A stretch of 64,000 bases of DNA from Symsagittifera roscoffensis (lineage: Eukaryota; Xenacoelomorpha; Acoela; Convolutidae). The position numbers and the translations under genes were made by a program. Of this stretch, positions 1-10,796 are shown one piece after another. A model generated the notes under the pieces. The model did no database searches, was not told the origin of the DNA, and was given only the letters and a program-made list of their open reading frames with translations. Every line of letters begins with the position of its first letter. The first letter of the stretch is position 1. The stretch covers positions 49,655,581 to 49,719,580 of the forward strand of contig NC_087066.1 of assembly GCF_963678635.1 (NCBI RefSeq), given 5' to 3'.

Positions 1-495
1 AGGACCACCTGCAAGGTTCTGAGAATACCCAAAGCCATTGAAAGAATATGGTCAAGGCAAAGATTGATGCCTTGGTTCCGTGCAGTGATGACATCATGGA
101 TGTATGAACGCGCGAAGCGTCACATGTCGAGGAACACGGAAGCCTATCAATCTTTCCAGCTAGATATAGGACCAGGAGCCTATAAGAGAGCATTCCTGAC
201 GCACAGAAACGCGGTCACCACGCCGGTGAAGCGGGTAGCTGGGGCGCCTTGTGTAACTGAAGATGAGAAGAAAGAGGTCTTAAGAGCTGACCTAGAACGA
301 AATGTGAGCCTATGTCTTCGCAACAGCTTTTGCAGGAACCGGGAGCAAAAGGTGATTGTTGACTTGCTACCTTGTTGCAAACCGAGGCTGTTGGAACAGG
401 AGAGTTGGGGCACGGCCCGCAACTCCATGGACATGTTGGAGAAAGTCCTGGAAGACAGCGAAGTTGAAGATCAGGATAGAGAAGCGATGGAGTGA
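1..495 (+). CDS. Unrecognised partial ORF at left edge (C-terminal part)
   Basis: The frame is open from base 1 to a TGA at 493-495, giving about 164 residues with the N-terminus outside the window. I do not recognise the protein. It is basic in its first half (several Arg/Lys/Trp-rich stretches), has six Cys between about residues 75 and 135, and has an acidic end. It lies about 750 bp upstream of an A-family LTR in the orientation expected of a 3' LTR. It could therefore be the end of the last accessory ORF of another A-family gypsy copy; the matching part of element A is deleted, so this cannot be tested inside the window. It could equally be an unrelated gene fragment. Confidence 0.4.
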   Translation, partial: RTTCKVLRIPKAIERIWSRQRLMPWFRAVMTSWMYERAKRHMSRNTEAYQSFQLDIGPGAYKRAFLTHRNAVTTPVKRVAGAPCVTEDEKKEVLRADLERNVSLCLRNSFCRNREQKVIVDLLPCCKPRLLEQESWGTARNSMDMLEKVLEDSEVEDQDREAME

Positions 496-1243
496 AGACT
501 TGAACAAAGAAGAGAAGAGAAGGAGAAAAAACTTGATTGTCTTTGTGTGTTAAAACTTGAACCAATCAACCAAGTTTTGATTATTGAACTTGTTAAACTT
601 TTTGTTTTGATCTAGTTTGGTCAGACCAAACTACAGTGTTGCAATTGCTAAAATTGTTGAAATTGTTGATTTTAGTTATGACTATTTATGTATATATATA
701 TAGAACATAGGTGAGTATATTTACCTATTTAAACACGATTGAATTTTTTAACCTGTGTAAGACACAATTTCACTGTGTGGCGACATGGTAAGTTTGAGTA
801 AACTCGCTCGAGAAGGGTGGGTAACTCAATAACTTTCCTAGCCACAGAGTTTCTTAGTTTTAATATTGAAAGGACTGCATAAATAACTGATTATACTTGG
901 TGAGTAATGTTAAGTTAATTTTAACGGGTGCGTGGCCGTGCCACGTCCCAACTTTTTAATCACAAAGAGCGAAAAGAAGTTTTATGGCAAGACGACGAAA
1001 GTAGTCAGAAAAGAAGTTTTATCTAGGACACTCCTCATGGTGCAAATTTTGTGAAAATGTTGAAAGGCAGTGAAAAGTAGTACGATGCCATTTGTGAACA
1101 CGTAGTGAGTTGAGGTGGAGTAGATAAATTTCTTTTTCTTATGCGATTTGTAAGATTGATTACAGAGAACTGGAACACTACTTGATGATAACCCGGTGTT
1201 ATGCGATCAATAGGGACATTGATGGGGACTGGTCCGGGGAGTA
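496..1243 (+). other. Non-coding stretch between left-edge ORF and LTR
   Basis: No coding potential is seen. The last 25 bases before the LTR are G-rich, which could be the polypurine tract of an A-family copy. This is inference from position and base composition. Confidence 0.35.
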
Positions 1244-2125
1244 TGTGCCATTCTGCCAGATGGCACAGCGCAACCTTCCGGTGACACGAGAAAAAACGAA
1301 TAAAGGCCTTTTAACGAAAAAGTATTGCGAAGGAGGGTAGGAAAATTCTAGAATTTTTATTTTCAAAATTTCGATTGAAAAGTGAATATTTCTGAGAAAT
1401 ACAAAAAGACGGCCATTTTGACGAAAAACGACAAAAAAGCAGAACAACGACAAATATTGTGGAAAACGGTCGCACAAGAGACGAAAAACACGAAGCCTCT
1501 TATCGTGGCAACAAAGCACGATAAGACCCTTATCAGCGAATATTAGTGGAGAAGGAAGCTTCAGTGGGGAAGGAATATACCACGGAACCCTCCCGTGTCA
1601 CAAATTGGAAGAGATAAGAGCGTTATCGCAGGAATATTACGGGAGCGGAGGCTTGGTCCCCCAGAGACTGTTTTATGTGAAGGGACTATATAAAACTGAC
1701 TGTATAGCTACTTGGATGTCGTGAAACTTTAAATTAACACCGGTATAATTTGATATTTTAGAATATGAGTAGCTAGAAAGAGGAAAGGGTCAATCCATCT
1801 CCAATGGATTTAATATAGAACTGTCACACAAAAACATGTTAAAATAGGTTGTTCGAGCCGTGTTTTTAATGACAGTCACGTAGTCTGAGGATCCGAGACT
1901 CAGCTATGTGGTTGTGTTCGCATGTAAACGAAAGCTGATCAAAAGTCGTTTGACTGATGGCCTAAAAATAGTAACTTTTTACTTAGCCCTAAACAGACCA
2001 GAAAATCAACTGGCAAGGTCGAGACGATGAAAAACGAGTAGGATTAAAGTTACTGACGCCTGCCAGTCGCTAATAGGTACTTTTTCTACGCTCCGTCGCT
2101 GTGTAGTATTTGGGCGAATGTTACA
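1244..2125 (+). repeat. LTR of the A-family gypsy element (complete copy)
   Basis: This 882-bp repeat begins TGTGCC and ends GTTACA, so it has TG...CA ends. It matches the reverse complement of 18552-19432 almost along its whole length, and its last ~220 bp match the reverse complement of 2986-3206. The first 24 bases contain an 8-bp inverted repeat (TGTGCCAT/ATGGCACA). A TATATAAAA box lies at 1687-1695, which sets its orientation as the opposite of element A. The flanks (gagta on the left, aatat on the right) are not a target-site duplication, so it is either the 3' LTR of a copy extending left or a solo LTR with decayed flanks. It abuts element B coding sequence directly. Confidence 0.8.
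1687..1695 (+). promoter_or_regulatory. TATA box in LTR
   Basis: TATATAAAA lies in the middle of the LTR and is conserved in the opposite-strand copy at 18982-18990. It is the likely core promoter of the A family. Confidence 0.5.
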
Positions 2126-2985
2126 AATATAGAACGTAGCAACACGTGCATGAAATTTGGGAATGCATTTACAAAAGGGCACCTAAACGTATGCCCAGCG
2201 AAGGACATAACTTGTAAAAATTGTAAATACAAAGGACAATTCGAAATTATGTAAATTCCGTAACAAACGACCCACTGTAAATACTGTAAACGATAATTAT
2301 GTAAATACTGAGAATTGTACATACGTCTCTCCGGATAGCTCGTGGGGTGAAAACCAAGAATCGTGTGACATGATAAACGCATGGAACGAATACGGGCAGA
2401 GCGATGATAACGATTTCTCAGTACTGAGCGTGAGAACAATCTATGACAAAAACGGACTTGAAACAAAGAAACAGCTGAACATAGGTCTGGGTTGGGAGAT
2501 GATTGCAAATATGAACATACCAGTTGATTCAGCAAGCCTTGTAAGTTTTTTAAAACAAAATGTGCTGCACGAGATCAAACTAAGATACCCAAACCTGAAA
2601 ATTTACCCAGTGGAGAAGCGGATTAAAGACTTGTATTGTGGCTTTACGGACGATACGATCAACATCTTAGGAAAGATCATCGTGAGGACACAATCCAATG
2701 GGTGGATCAACGAAAAAACACCGGTCTTCATAACAGGTGGTCATGAACGAAATATACTGGGGAATGACAATCTACCAAAACTAGGCATAGAAATGACAAA
2801 GAAGAAATGCCCGAACTAATCTGCATGATCAACCAATCACCATTTGAGACTAAGTGTATAAATCCGCATTCTTTTAATGACAAAATCTTTGACGAGTTCA
2901 AAAAATTATTCATCCCCAACGACCACAAAGTAACTAACTTTCACACACCGCTTAAACCAGTACAGGCAAAAAGGAGAAGAGTTCA
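2126..2985 (+). pseudogene. pol: Gypsy element B: zinc knuckle and aspartic protease region
   Basis: This is the 5' part of element B that survives left of element A. At 2192-2250 a zinc-knuckle remnant is readable (Cys-x2-Cys, with Gln where the His is expected), followed by stops. The main open stretch, 2370-2819, is the protease C-terminal half; the GHERNILGND stretch near its end is the conserved flap-to-ILG region of Ty3/gypsy proteases. Coding resumes in another frame to 2985, where an A-family LTR end cuts it at the conserved basic run just before RT. The rest of pol continues at 19433. Frame changes and stops make it non-functional. Confidence 0.8.
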
Positions 2986-3206
2986 TGTAACATTCGCCCA
3001 AATACTACACAGCGACGGAGCGTAGAAAAAGTACCTATTAACGACTGGCAGGCGTCAGTTACCTTAATCCTACTCGTTTTTCACCGTCTCGACCTTGCCA
3101 GTTGATTTTCTGGTCTGTTTGGGGCTAAGTAAAAAGTTACTATTCTTAGGCCATCAGTCAAACGACTTTTGATCAGCTTTCGTTTACATGCGAACACAAC
3201 CACATA
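2986..3206 (-). repeat. Truncated 3' LTR of element A
   Basis: It matches the terminal ~220 bp of the A-family LTR (the TGTAAC end, as at 18552). The remaining ~660 bp of this LTR and the 3' end of the internal region are missing. Confidence 0.75.
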
Positions 3207-3284
3207 GCTGATCAAAAGTCGTTTGACTGATGGCCTAAAAATAGTAACTTTTTACTTAGCCCTAAACAGACCAGAAAATCAACT
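3102..3284. repeat. Fold-back junction made from LTR sequence
   Basis: Bases 3207-3284 are a near-perfect reverse complement of LTR bases 3102-3178, separated by about 28 bases. The same stretch occurs in direct orientation in the complete LTR at 1937-2012. At 3284/3285 it switches abruptly into the ORF4 coding sequence. It is most simply a fold-back or template-switch rearrangement that replaced the true 3' end of element A. Confidence 0.75.
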
Positions 3285-5774
3285 CCTCCGGGGGTAGTCC
3301 CTCGAATACTCGCCAGGCGTCTGACCGGGTGGCTTAGCAAACTGCCTGTACATCTTGTGATGCTTGTTATTGGGCTTGTTCTCTGCCTGAAACTTGCCCT
3401 TGCGAGCAGGTGGCGTCAATTCCCGGGCTCTCTGTCGGACGTCCGTAAGAGACCGGGTGTTCAAAGGTCCAAAGGTATTGTCCTGAGGCAACCCATTCAA
3501 GTCTGCCTGCCGGAGCGCAGTCGTAGAGCTGAACTGCTCCTGCTCGGCTAGCAGCCAATCCACGCCCGGTATCCGCTATAGTCGCGACACTGTGGGACTT
3601 TCTCCGCCAATCATTCTCATCGCGTCCTCCCGACACGTCAGGGTATTCATGTTCAACTTCGTGGACATGTCCGTCTTGTACTGTCCCCAATGACTAGGGT
3701 CTGATTGGTTCCAAAGCAGCAAGCTGCCTGGTTCAATTCCATCTACTGGCACGGTGCTCGTAGACGGTCCTGCTGCTGAAGCAGGGTTTGCCGTGGCGGG
3801 CGGATCGTTCCTCCTAGACACGGTCTGGGAGTTATTCCGGTTCTGAACCACTGATCTCCCGACTCGGCTTTCAAGCGGTTGTGTTCTGGGAGGAGGAGCA
3901 GTTCCTAGCCTCTCTCTCACGTTTGAGCTCGGAGCGATGGGTGTGGCTACAGCCGTCTCCATTGCCAAGGGCCCTAGGCGGTTGACGAGGGATTCGGGCA
4001 CGCTTGCCCTTATTCTACTTCCTCCGGCCGAACTGGTCGCCCTCGACTCCTGCTCCACTTCCCTCAACTGCGTCTGAAAGACATCATTCACCCAGTGTCT
4101 TCCTCGTTGGGTGTTGAAATGTATTCCATCTCTGGTAAGCGCGATGTGATCAATCATGCGCAGTGTGTTTTCAAGATCCAGAAGTCGCAACTCGCCAGGG
4201 TTGTTTCTCAGCAGATTGCGGATCATTTCGTTCCACCGTGTCACGTTGCCATTCATGAAATCTGCCACTGTGGTGCCCACCAGCGGGTTTTGTGGTATCG
4301 TGCACAGCACCACAAACCTGGGCCTGTATTTCTCCTTCAGTTCATTCAGGAGGCATACCCGCAGAGGCTACCACTTGCTCTCCGGAGTCACTGGGGCTCT
4401 CGAGACGTCGTTGGTTCCCAGGATTATCACCAGCGTATCCAGGTGATCCTCGCTCTGGAATTCCATCATCTTGATGACCTGAGCCACTTAGGCTCCTCCA
4501 AAGGACAGAGTGGTAGCCTGACCATAGACGAAGATCTCATTCAGATCCCTCACCAAACTATCTCCTATGATCAAGTGGCCACCCCCTGGGGGAATTACCT
4601 GGTCGCTTGTAGCGGGGTTCCAGCCCATGTCATTCAGGCAGGCTCGAGGATGCTCTGCAGCTACTTGCGTGAACTGGTGACGTGTCATCAGATTCTTCCT
4701 AATGTCTACCACGCGGGACTTTTGATAGGTTCTGCCATGCGCAGTCCCCGAGGACACTACCGTGTGGGGTGCTCGCTCCGAGCTATTAGATGAATGATCA
4801 CGACGTTGGGAAGGAACAATCCTACCCAATGTCCGTCCAGTGGTTCGGTTGATCTCATCCATTGTTGCTCTGGCCACTTGGTTGAACGATTCTGGGAACT
4901 GAGGAGCGAGGTAAGTGTCAGAAGGGTCTGGTATCGTGATCCTTTGACTAGAAGCAGACGGTCGTGTCTGCTGAGGAGCCTCGGGCCCTCTCGATGCACG
5001 TAAATCCAGAACCTCAGGCCCTCTCGATACACACAGCTCCTGTGTTGTTGTCCCGGGGCGTGTGTCGCTGGATCCCTCCGAGGATTTCATGCTCGCCAGA
5101 ACTTCCGGTGACACTTGCCTCACCTTCGCCATATACAGCTCCTTCAGGTGCTTTATTTCATCCTCCTTATAAGCCACCTGCAGATCTTCATATTTCTTCT
5201 TCCATTCGTCTCTTTCTCGAGCTATCGCCCTATACTCCTGGAGTTTGGCACACAGCTCGCTCTGATCTCTCTCCTTCTTCTCCAGCGTCTCGATCGTCTG
5301 CGACGTCTGGATCTCTATTTCACTCACCCTCACTCTCTTCGAAGGAGGAGCAGCTGTTGGAGAGTCGACCGAATGTGACGGGCCTGGCCCATCACGTTGT
5401 CTCTTCGCTCCGATGAGTGGCTGCGCCGGTTGGACTGGTAAGGGCATCTCACCTAGCCGGTGGTCCCTCTGTTCACCTAGTCCTGGCTCACGAGCCAGGT
5501 CGTGGCCAGAGATTTCTCCACGCCGCCATCTCATCAGTCGATTTCGACCTCTCTCGGCGGTCCCGGACTCACCGAAGGCCAACATTAACACGACTTCCGT
5601 AGGGCGATTCCCTCGACCCTCTCGTCCTAATGCATTAAGGAGCGCGACCACAAACATCGCCAGCCCCGGGTCTTCTCGTGTAAAATCACAATCGATCAGC
5701 CGCTGATAGATCTCGTCTAGAGTCGCTCCTAGACTCGCTGAGAGGAATTCCATAAGTTCGTTTGTGTCACCCAT
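3285..5774 (-). pseudogene. Element A ORF4: coiled-coil protein with SGNH (GDSL) hydrolase domain
   Basis: Starting at an ATG (5774), one frame runs about 830 codons to the junction at 3285, broken only by TAA (4488-4490), TAG (4368-4370) and TAG (3576-3578). Residues 1-90 are helical and unrecognised. Two basic patches follow (KRQR; SKRVRV, about 125-150), a possible nuclear signal. Residues 155-225 are a charged coiled coil. The C-terminal domain carries all four SGNH blocks: GDS (Ser406), a Gly in LSFGGA, GTND (Asn455) and DGIH (Asp549, His552). Known SGNH enzymes are esterases, lipases or acetylhydrolases, so an esterase role is inferred. After the domain comes a Pro/Ser/Arg-rich tail. 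ORF4 is the last ORF kept in element A, and its 3' end is lost. Confidence 0.7.
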
Positions 5775-6249
5775 TTCTTATCGTGTTGATTCTTGCTGTC
5801 GTGCAGTGTCTTCCTGTCTCATTTTGATTCAATGGATTCAATAAACAATTTCTGATCAATCAAGATCTAAAAAACAAGTCGCGACTTAGAACCAACATTT
5901 TTGGATACAACATCATTCAACTCTTTAAAACTCTCCATTGAAATTCTCTTCTCACTTCTGATTTAAAAATTTAGCACCAAGGTGGATCGTCCACCTGTAT
6001 CTTTGTCAGGGTAGCACGCATGAGCGCTGTCACCTTGATGACCTGGAGTACATCAGGTCTTTTATGACACAACACATGAAACATATCATAACAATAACAT
6101 AACACATAAACACATAAACATCACACAGCTATATTATCACATAAAAACATAATCCCTAATATTGTACCTAAAACCTAACCTAATCTAAAACCTGACACTA
6201 ATTCTTATCAAGTAACTTAATAAAAACCACTTATCGCCAAACGCAATTC
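5775..6249 (-). other. Spacer between ORF3 and ORF4
   Basis: This AT-rich spacer has no ORF. Around 5980-6017 it holds an inverted copy of the palindromic segment (GGTGGATCGTCCACC) found upstream of the ORF3 starts at about 7513 and 8027, so part of it was copied in reverse orientation. Confidence 0.5.
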
Positions 6250-7287
6250 CTAGCATATGCTCAGATAGTATTTTTTATGTAAGTAAACCTCTATGTCAGT
6301 TTCTGAAAATATCACATGTACAAGTGCGTACAACTCTCTCGGATGTAGTTTTCCCCTATTAGGATCATATACTGGTAACGAGAGAGAGGTCACTCCTCTC
6401 TCAACCAAAAAATCCCTAAGTCGAGTCAAGGCCAATACCAAGCTCTTTGGAACTACGTGTTGTCTATCAGTGGCCTTGGTAACCAGGAAACACATCATCC
6501 CTCCCACACCAGGCCTCTGTTTCCATAAAAATTCGATGTTCTTATACTCTCTTTTGAAATCAGCCGCTAGTGCTGTTTTGAAGCTTACGACCGCGGTTAT
6601 CGCTATAGCGCACGTGCGTTCCGTGAGTATGAAATCGCTGTCCGTTATGATGATATTGTTTGAATAATGGTTCGGTAGATCAAAATACGATTCAAAGATT
6701 CGTCCAAAAGGTGGTTTTTTAGCATTCTCGCCCTCTGTCTCTAGTTCTCCGGTTTCTCTTGCCGATTTCAATTTTTTTATTATCAGATTTTCGGTGTGGG
6801 TGAGTCCTACCCCCACTCCCCGGACAAAAATATCCATCGACATCCCCGTCGATCGCCCAAAGTCTAGGAGATCGAGGTTGGATTGTGGAACACGTAGGGG
6901 ACCATCTGGGGCGACCCAGTTGGACTCGGTATTGTCATGACTGATGTATTTGATGCCGTCTTTATCGACGTCCTGAATCGTCAGGATCGTCTCTTTTGGA
7001 TCTGTTGGCAGATCATGGAGCCATTCGAGCACGCGCAAGTTCGTTAGTTCTTGCTCAAGAGTCTGTTCCGCTTCTGATTCGAACTCCACTTCCGGTTCTG
7101 ATCGATCGTCGATCCAATCCTGATCCATACCATTCACCAAGTCGATTTTGTCGAGCACCGCCACTTCGTCCAGTCCCACTAGCGAGTCTATGACATCACT
7201 TACAACTATCCTGTCTACAACGAAATCCTCGCCGTACGGATTGTATTTTTTCTTGTTTTTTCCTCTCTTTGTCTGGCGTGTTTCCAT
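6250..7287 (-). CDS. Element A ORF3: acidic N-terminus plus macro-domain-like C-terminus
   Basis: An uninterrupted 345-residue ORF from ATG at 7287 lies downstream of pol. Residues 1-20 are very basic, then residues 25-85 are acidic. Residues 212-340 resemble the macro fold as seen in small OARD1/TARG1-type proteins: an Ala/Ile-rich strand with a following AxFKREYKN helix, the strand CFLVTKA, a long helix, the VTSLSLPVYD strand, and a last helix and strand ending near DIEVYLH. In known macro domains two Gly-rich loops bind ADP-ribose; here both are altered (KTALA, YDPNRG), so binding is doubtful. No signal peptide or membrane segment is visible, so it is not an env. Macro homology is judged by eye. 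It is one of the few intact ORFs in element A. Confidence 0.55.
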   Translation of the reverse strand: METRQTKRGKNKKKYNPYGEDFVVDRIVVSDVIDSLVGLDEVAVLDKIDLVNGMDQDWIDDRSEPEVEFESEAEQTLEQELTNLRVLEWLHDLPTDPKETILTIQDVDKDGIKYISHDNTESNWVAPDGPLRVPQSNLDLLDFGRSTGMSMDIFVRGVGVGLTHTENLIIKKLKSARETGELETEGENAKKPPFGRIFESYFDLPNHYSNNIIITDSDFILTERTCAIAITAVVSFKTALAADFKREYKNIEFLWKQRPGVGGMMCFLVTKATDRQHVVPKSLVLALTRLRDFLVERGVTSLSLPVYDPNRGKLHPRELYALVHVIFSETDIEVYLHKKYYLSIC

Positions 7288-8110
7288 GGTGAGTGGAAGG
7301 TCAGAGTGCTACCCTGACAAAATGCGTGCTACCCTGACAAAGATACAGAGTCCATGACATCCACTAGCGAGTCCATGACATCACTTACAACTATCCTGTC
7401 TACAACGAAATCCTCGCCGTACGGATTGTATTTTTTCTTGTTTTTTCCTCTCTTGCTCTGGCGTGTTTCCATGGTGAGTGGAAGGTCAGAGTGCTACCCT
7501 GACAAAGATACAGGTGGACGATCCACCTTTGTGCATAAGGTAGAGTTTCATCGTCCACCTCTACTCGCTCGGTCAACTCCAGATATAGTCGTAAGGGACC
7601 ATCTGGGGCGACCCAGTTGGACTCGGTATTGTCATGACTGATGTATTTGATGCCGTCTTTATCGACGTCCTGAATCGTCAGGATCGTCTCTTTTGGATCT
7701 GTTGGCAGATCATGGAGCCATTCGAGCACGCGCAAGTTCGTTAGTTTTTGCGCAAGAGTCTGTTCCGCTTCTGGTTCGAACTCCACTTCCGGTTCTGATC
7801 GATCGTCGATCCAATCCTGATCCATATCATTCACCAAGTCGATTTCGTCGAGCACCGCCACTTCGTCCAGTCCCACTAGCGAGTCCATGACATCACTTAC
7901 AACTATCCTGTCTACAACGAAATCCTGGCCGTACGGATTGTATTTTTTCTTATTTTTTCCTCTCTTGCTCTGGCGTGTTTCCATGGTGATTGGAAGGTCA
8001 GAGTGCTACCCTGACAAAGATACAGGTGGACGATCCACCTTGGTGCATAAGGTAGAGTTTCATCGTCCACCTCTACTCGCTCGGTCAACTCCAGATATAG
8101 TGGTAGGTCG
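7288..8110 (-). repeat. Partial duplications of the ORF3 5' region
   Basis: The ORF3 start occurs three times on the - strand: ATG at 7984 (about 130 codons of ORF3, then a jump into pol-tail-like sequence), near 7471, and at 7287 (the intact ORF). The internal coding part is present twice (about 6897-7189 and 7597-7885, 700 bp apart). The upstream segment with the palindrome GGTGGACGATCCACC is also repeated. This points to successive tandem duplications with loss of pieces. The 7984 copy overlaps the end of pol by about 70 bp in another frame, which is probably the original pol-ORF3 arrangement. Confidence 0.75.
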
Positions 8111-10796
8111 CAATCGTCCACCACCTCATTCCCGTCGTTTTTGTCGCAAGTACCCCTTTCATTCACTTCACAAGCAGGATTCACTATCAAATAGTCTCCC
8201 TCTTGCATGTCCGCTGGGATGCACCAGTCCTCTGACGAGGCATTGTGTGGTTTGATATTTTCGTAATGAGCTGCTCTTCCAGTGCTCAATCGATAAAAAC
8301 GACCTCCTTGGTGCATCTCTGTTATCTGAAATGGACCACGCCATTTCTTTAATAATTTCTTGGTTCCTTTTGGTGGAACCACTTCCTGGAACACCCAGAC
8401 GTAGTCGCCAACTGAGTAGGCTTTCGCATCGGCTGTCCTTTTGACAAACCTCCTTTTTTGTCTAATTTGCGCCTGTTGCGTGTTCCTCCTGCATAAGTCA
8501 TTGAGGTCCTGCTGTCTTCTAATAACATCCCGCACGTACGTTTGCGGTGCTGTCCTCTTCCCTTCATATTCAGGGTAGAAAAACGTCAACGGGAACGCTT
8601 TTTCATGACCCGTTAACATCATGTGCGGACTTATTCCCGTGGTGGAATGCTCCGTGCTGTTGTAAGCAATCCATCACTTGCGGCAAGTGCTTGTCCCAGT
8701 CATCCATGTAACGCGAGCAATAGACTCTCAGCATGGATACCAGTGTGCGATTTTGCCTCTCGACTAGGCCATTCGTTTGCGGGTGATAAGTGGTCGAGTG
8801 GGCCTGCGCTACCTGCGACCTTTTCATTAGCTCCTTCGTGAGATCACCCACGAATGCTTTGCCATTGTCCGATTGGAACGTGATGGGGCAGCTATGCCTC
8901 GCTATCCACACATTTATCAAATTATCGCATGTTTCTTCCGCCTATGCTGTCATGCAGGGTGCTGCTTCCGCATACTTTGTAAAATGTTCGATCATTACCA
9001 GCACCTGATTATAGCCCGTTGCTGTCATGCAGATTTTCTGATGATCAATTTGCACCACTTCGTTGAAACCTGACGACTCTATTGACTGTAGGGGGAACCT
9101 TAGTTTTCTGGGATCCTTCGCCTGCTGACATGACAGCCATGCGGCGATCCACCTCTCACAAACCTTCTTCAATCCCGGCCATTCGAATCGTTTCTGTATC
9201 CTGTTATACACTTTGTCCACGCCTTGATGGCCCATCTGATCGTGTGAGCGAAAGAGCAATTCAGTCTGGTACAACTGTGGTAACACTATTGAATTGTATT
9301 TATAAAGGACCTTGTCCTCCTCTTTACGTTTGCAGGCTACGATTCCGTCCTTGTTCAGGTACAACAAGTCGCTTCTCTTCAGATAGAATTGCTTCAAGAT
9401 CTTGTAGCTATCTTCTTCCAAGTCTCCCTTGTCAGGTGCTCCATTCTCGATCCATCTCTTCAGACTGCTCGTCATTCTATCATTTCGTTGAGCCCTTAGG
9501 AGATCCGACAGCCTGTACCTGGCTTTCAAATACGTCTTTACCACGTTCATTTGTCCACTCATTATCTCCGGAGCATGAGCATCGTCTATCAACTTGACAC
9601 ACCATATCTTTTTCAAAGGCGTCGCTTCCTGCACAGATGGTTCCAGATTGGTACGGACGACCGTACCATGTGGCAGCAATCTGGTTGGGTGTTTCGAAAC
9701 TGCTATCAGCTCGAGCTCGTCTGCGGCATTATCTACCACAGTGCCCTCTTCATCTGAGGTGTATCTGTCCCTGTCTTGATCCTGATGCGTTTCTCGGTCC
9801 AGCCCGCGCTGCTTCCAGTCTACCAATAAGGAGTGGATTGCGATCTCTGATATATCGGAATTGGAAGTTGTTTCAGATGTGTTGTCCCAGGACTGGGGCC
9901 TCGAGTCAACACTTGAGTCGACTGACTCCCCAACATCATATTCCAAGTTGTCTGAGATGTTTCTGGACTCCCCGGACAAAACTCTGTCCATTGGTTGCTT
10001 CGAACCCGACTCCCCGGACGAAATTCTGCCCCTAGGTGGTCTCGTCAACCTCTCCCCGGACAAGTCATCCTGCACGGGCTCAAAGGTGTCTGACTCCTCA
10101 GACGAGTCGTCCTTGACTGGCTCGAATGTATCAGACTCCCCGGATATTGTCTCATCCACGGACGAACAATCTGGGCTCGGCTCGTATTCTTCTTTTGCAT
10201 CCGTGAAATGCACTCTCCTCGTGAAGCTAGATTTCGACTTGATCCTGACTTCCTCAGTGGTTTGGTTCTGATTCAGTGTTCCATATTCAGTGAACGAAGT
10301 TCTCAACAAGACCTCTTTCGGCATCGAGCTCACCAGCTGGTTGACTATCGACCTGCAATCCCGTTCAACGCCTCGGCTGCGAATGGACACTGGCCTCTTC
10401 TCTGTTCTCTCGGTGACAGGCAACCGCTGCATGGTCTCCATCCACTCACGATCATGCCTATCCACTTCCCTGTCCAACAAGTCGCGGAGCTTTCCCATGA
10501 CGCCCGGCGCCACGTTCACCGTCCTGTTCAATAGAGCCATGCTGTTTATACCCAGCCTGGTAAGTTCTTGCTGTACCAAATTGGATCGGACTAGCAGATC
10601 CAACGGAACAGGCTCGCCTCTGGCTAAAAGCTTTATCTCCGCGGCCGTCTCCACTGGAAGGTCAGGGTGTCCGGGTATAGGATGCCCTGACATGTCTAAC
10701 CACCTAGTAAGTGGCACTTTGTCGTAGGTTTCTTTGTCCAGAAAGGAAAACCCGTCTTTGATTTCTGATTGGTTAGCCTGTTTCTCCTCGAGGCGC
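7912..10796 (-). pseudogene. pol: Element A pol: long spacer plus integrase
   Basis: Downstream of RNase H an open frame (10717-8942) first encodes about 300 residues of acidic, Ser-rich spacer with imperfect SGES/DTFEPV repeats. The integrase follows. Its HHCC finger has one Cys replaced by Trp (WLSCQQAK). The catalytic residues lie in QIDH, SDNG and ERQNR (DDE present). A TAG at 8942-8944 interrupts the core in frame, and a frameshift follows near 8665. After it comes a GPF module (WRGPFQI) and a C-terminal tail to 7912 that overlaps the first ORF3 copy. Known role: integration of the cDNA; this copy cannot do it. Confidence 0.85.

Noticed and set aside
1199-1519. 106-codon open frame on - strand and its match at 19186-19458
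   Set aside because: Both lie inside the repeated LTR; the similarity is LTR homology, not a conserved protein.
2086-2535. 149-codon open frame on - strand
   Set aside because: Shadow of the gypsy B zinc knuckle/protease region on the other strand.
1990-3284. Terminal-inverted-repeat DNA transposon around the protease fragment
   Set aside because: The inverted repeats are two A-family LTRs in opposite orientation; the sequence between them is part of gypsy B.
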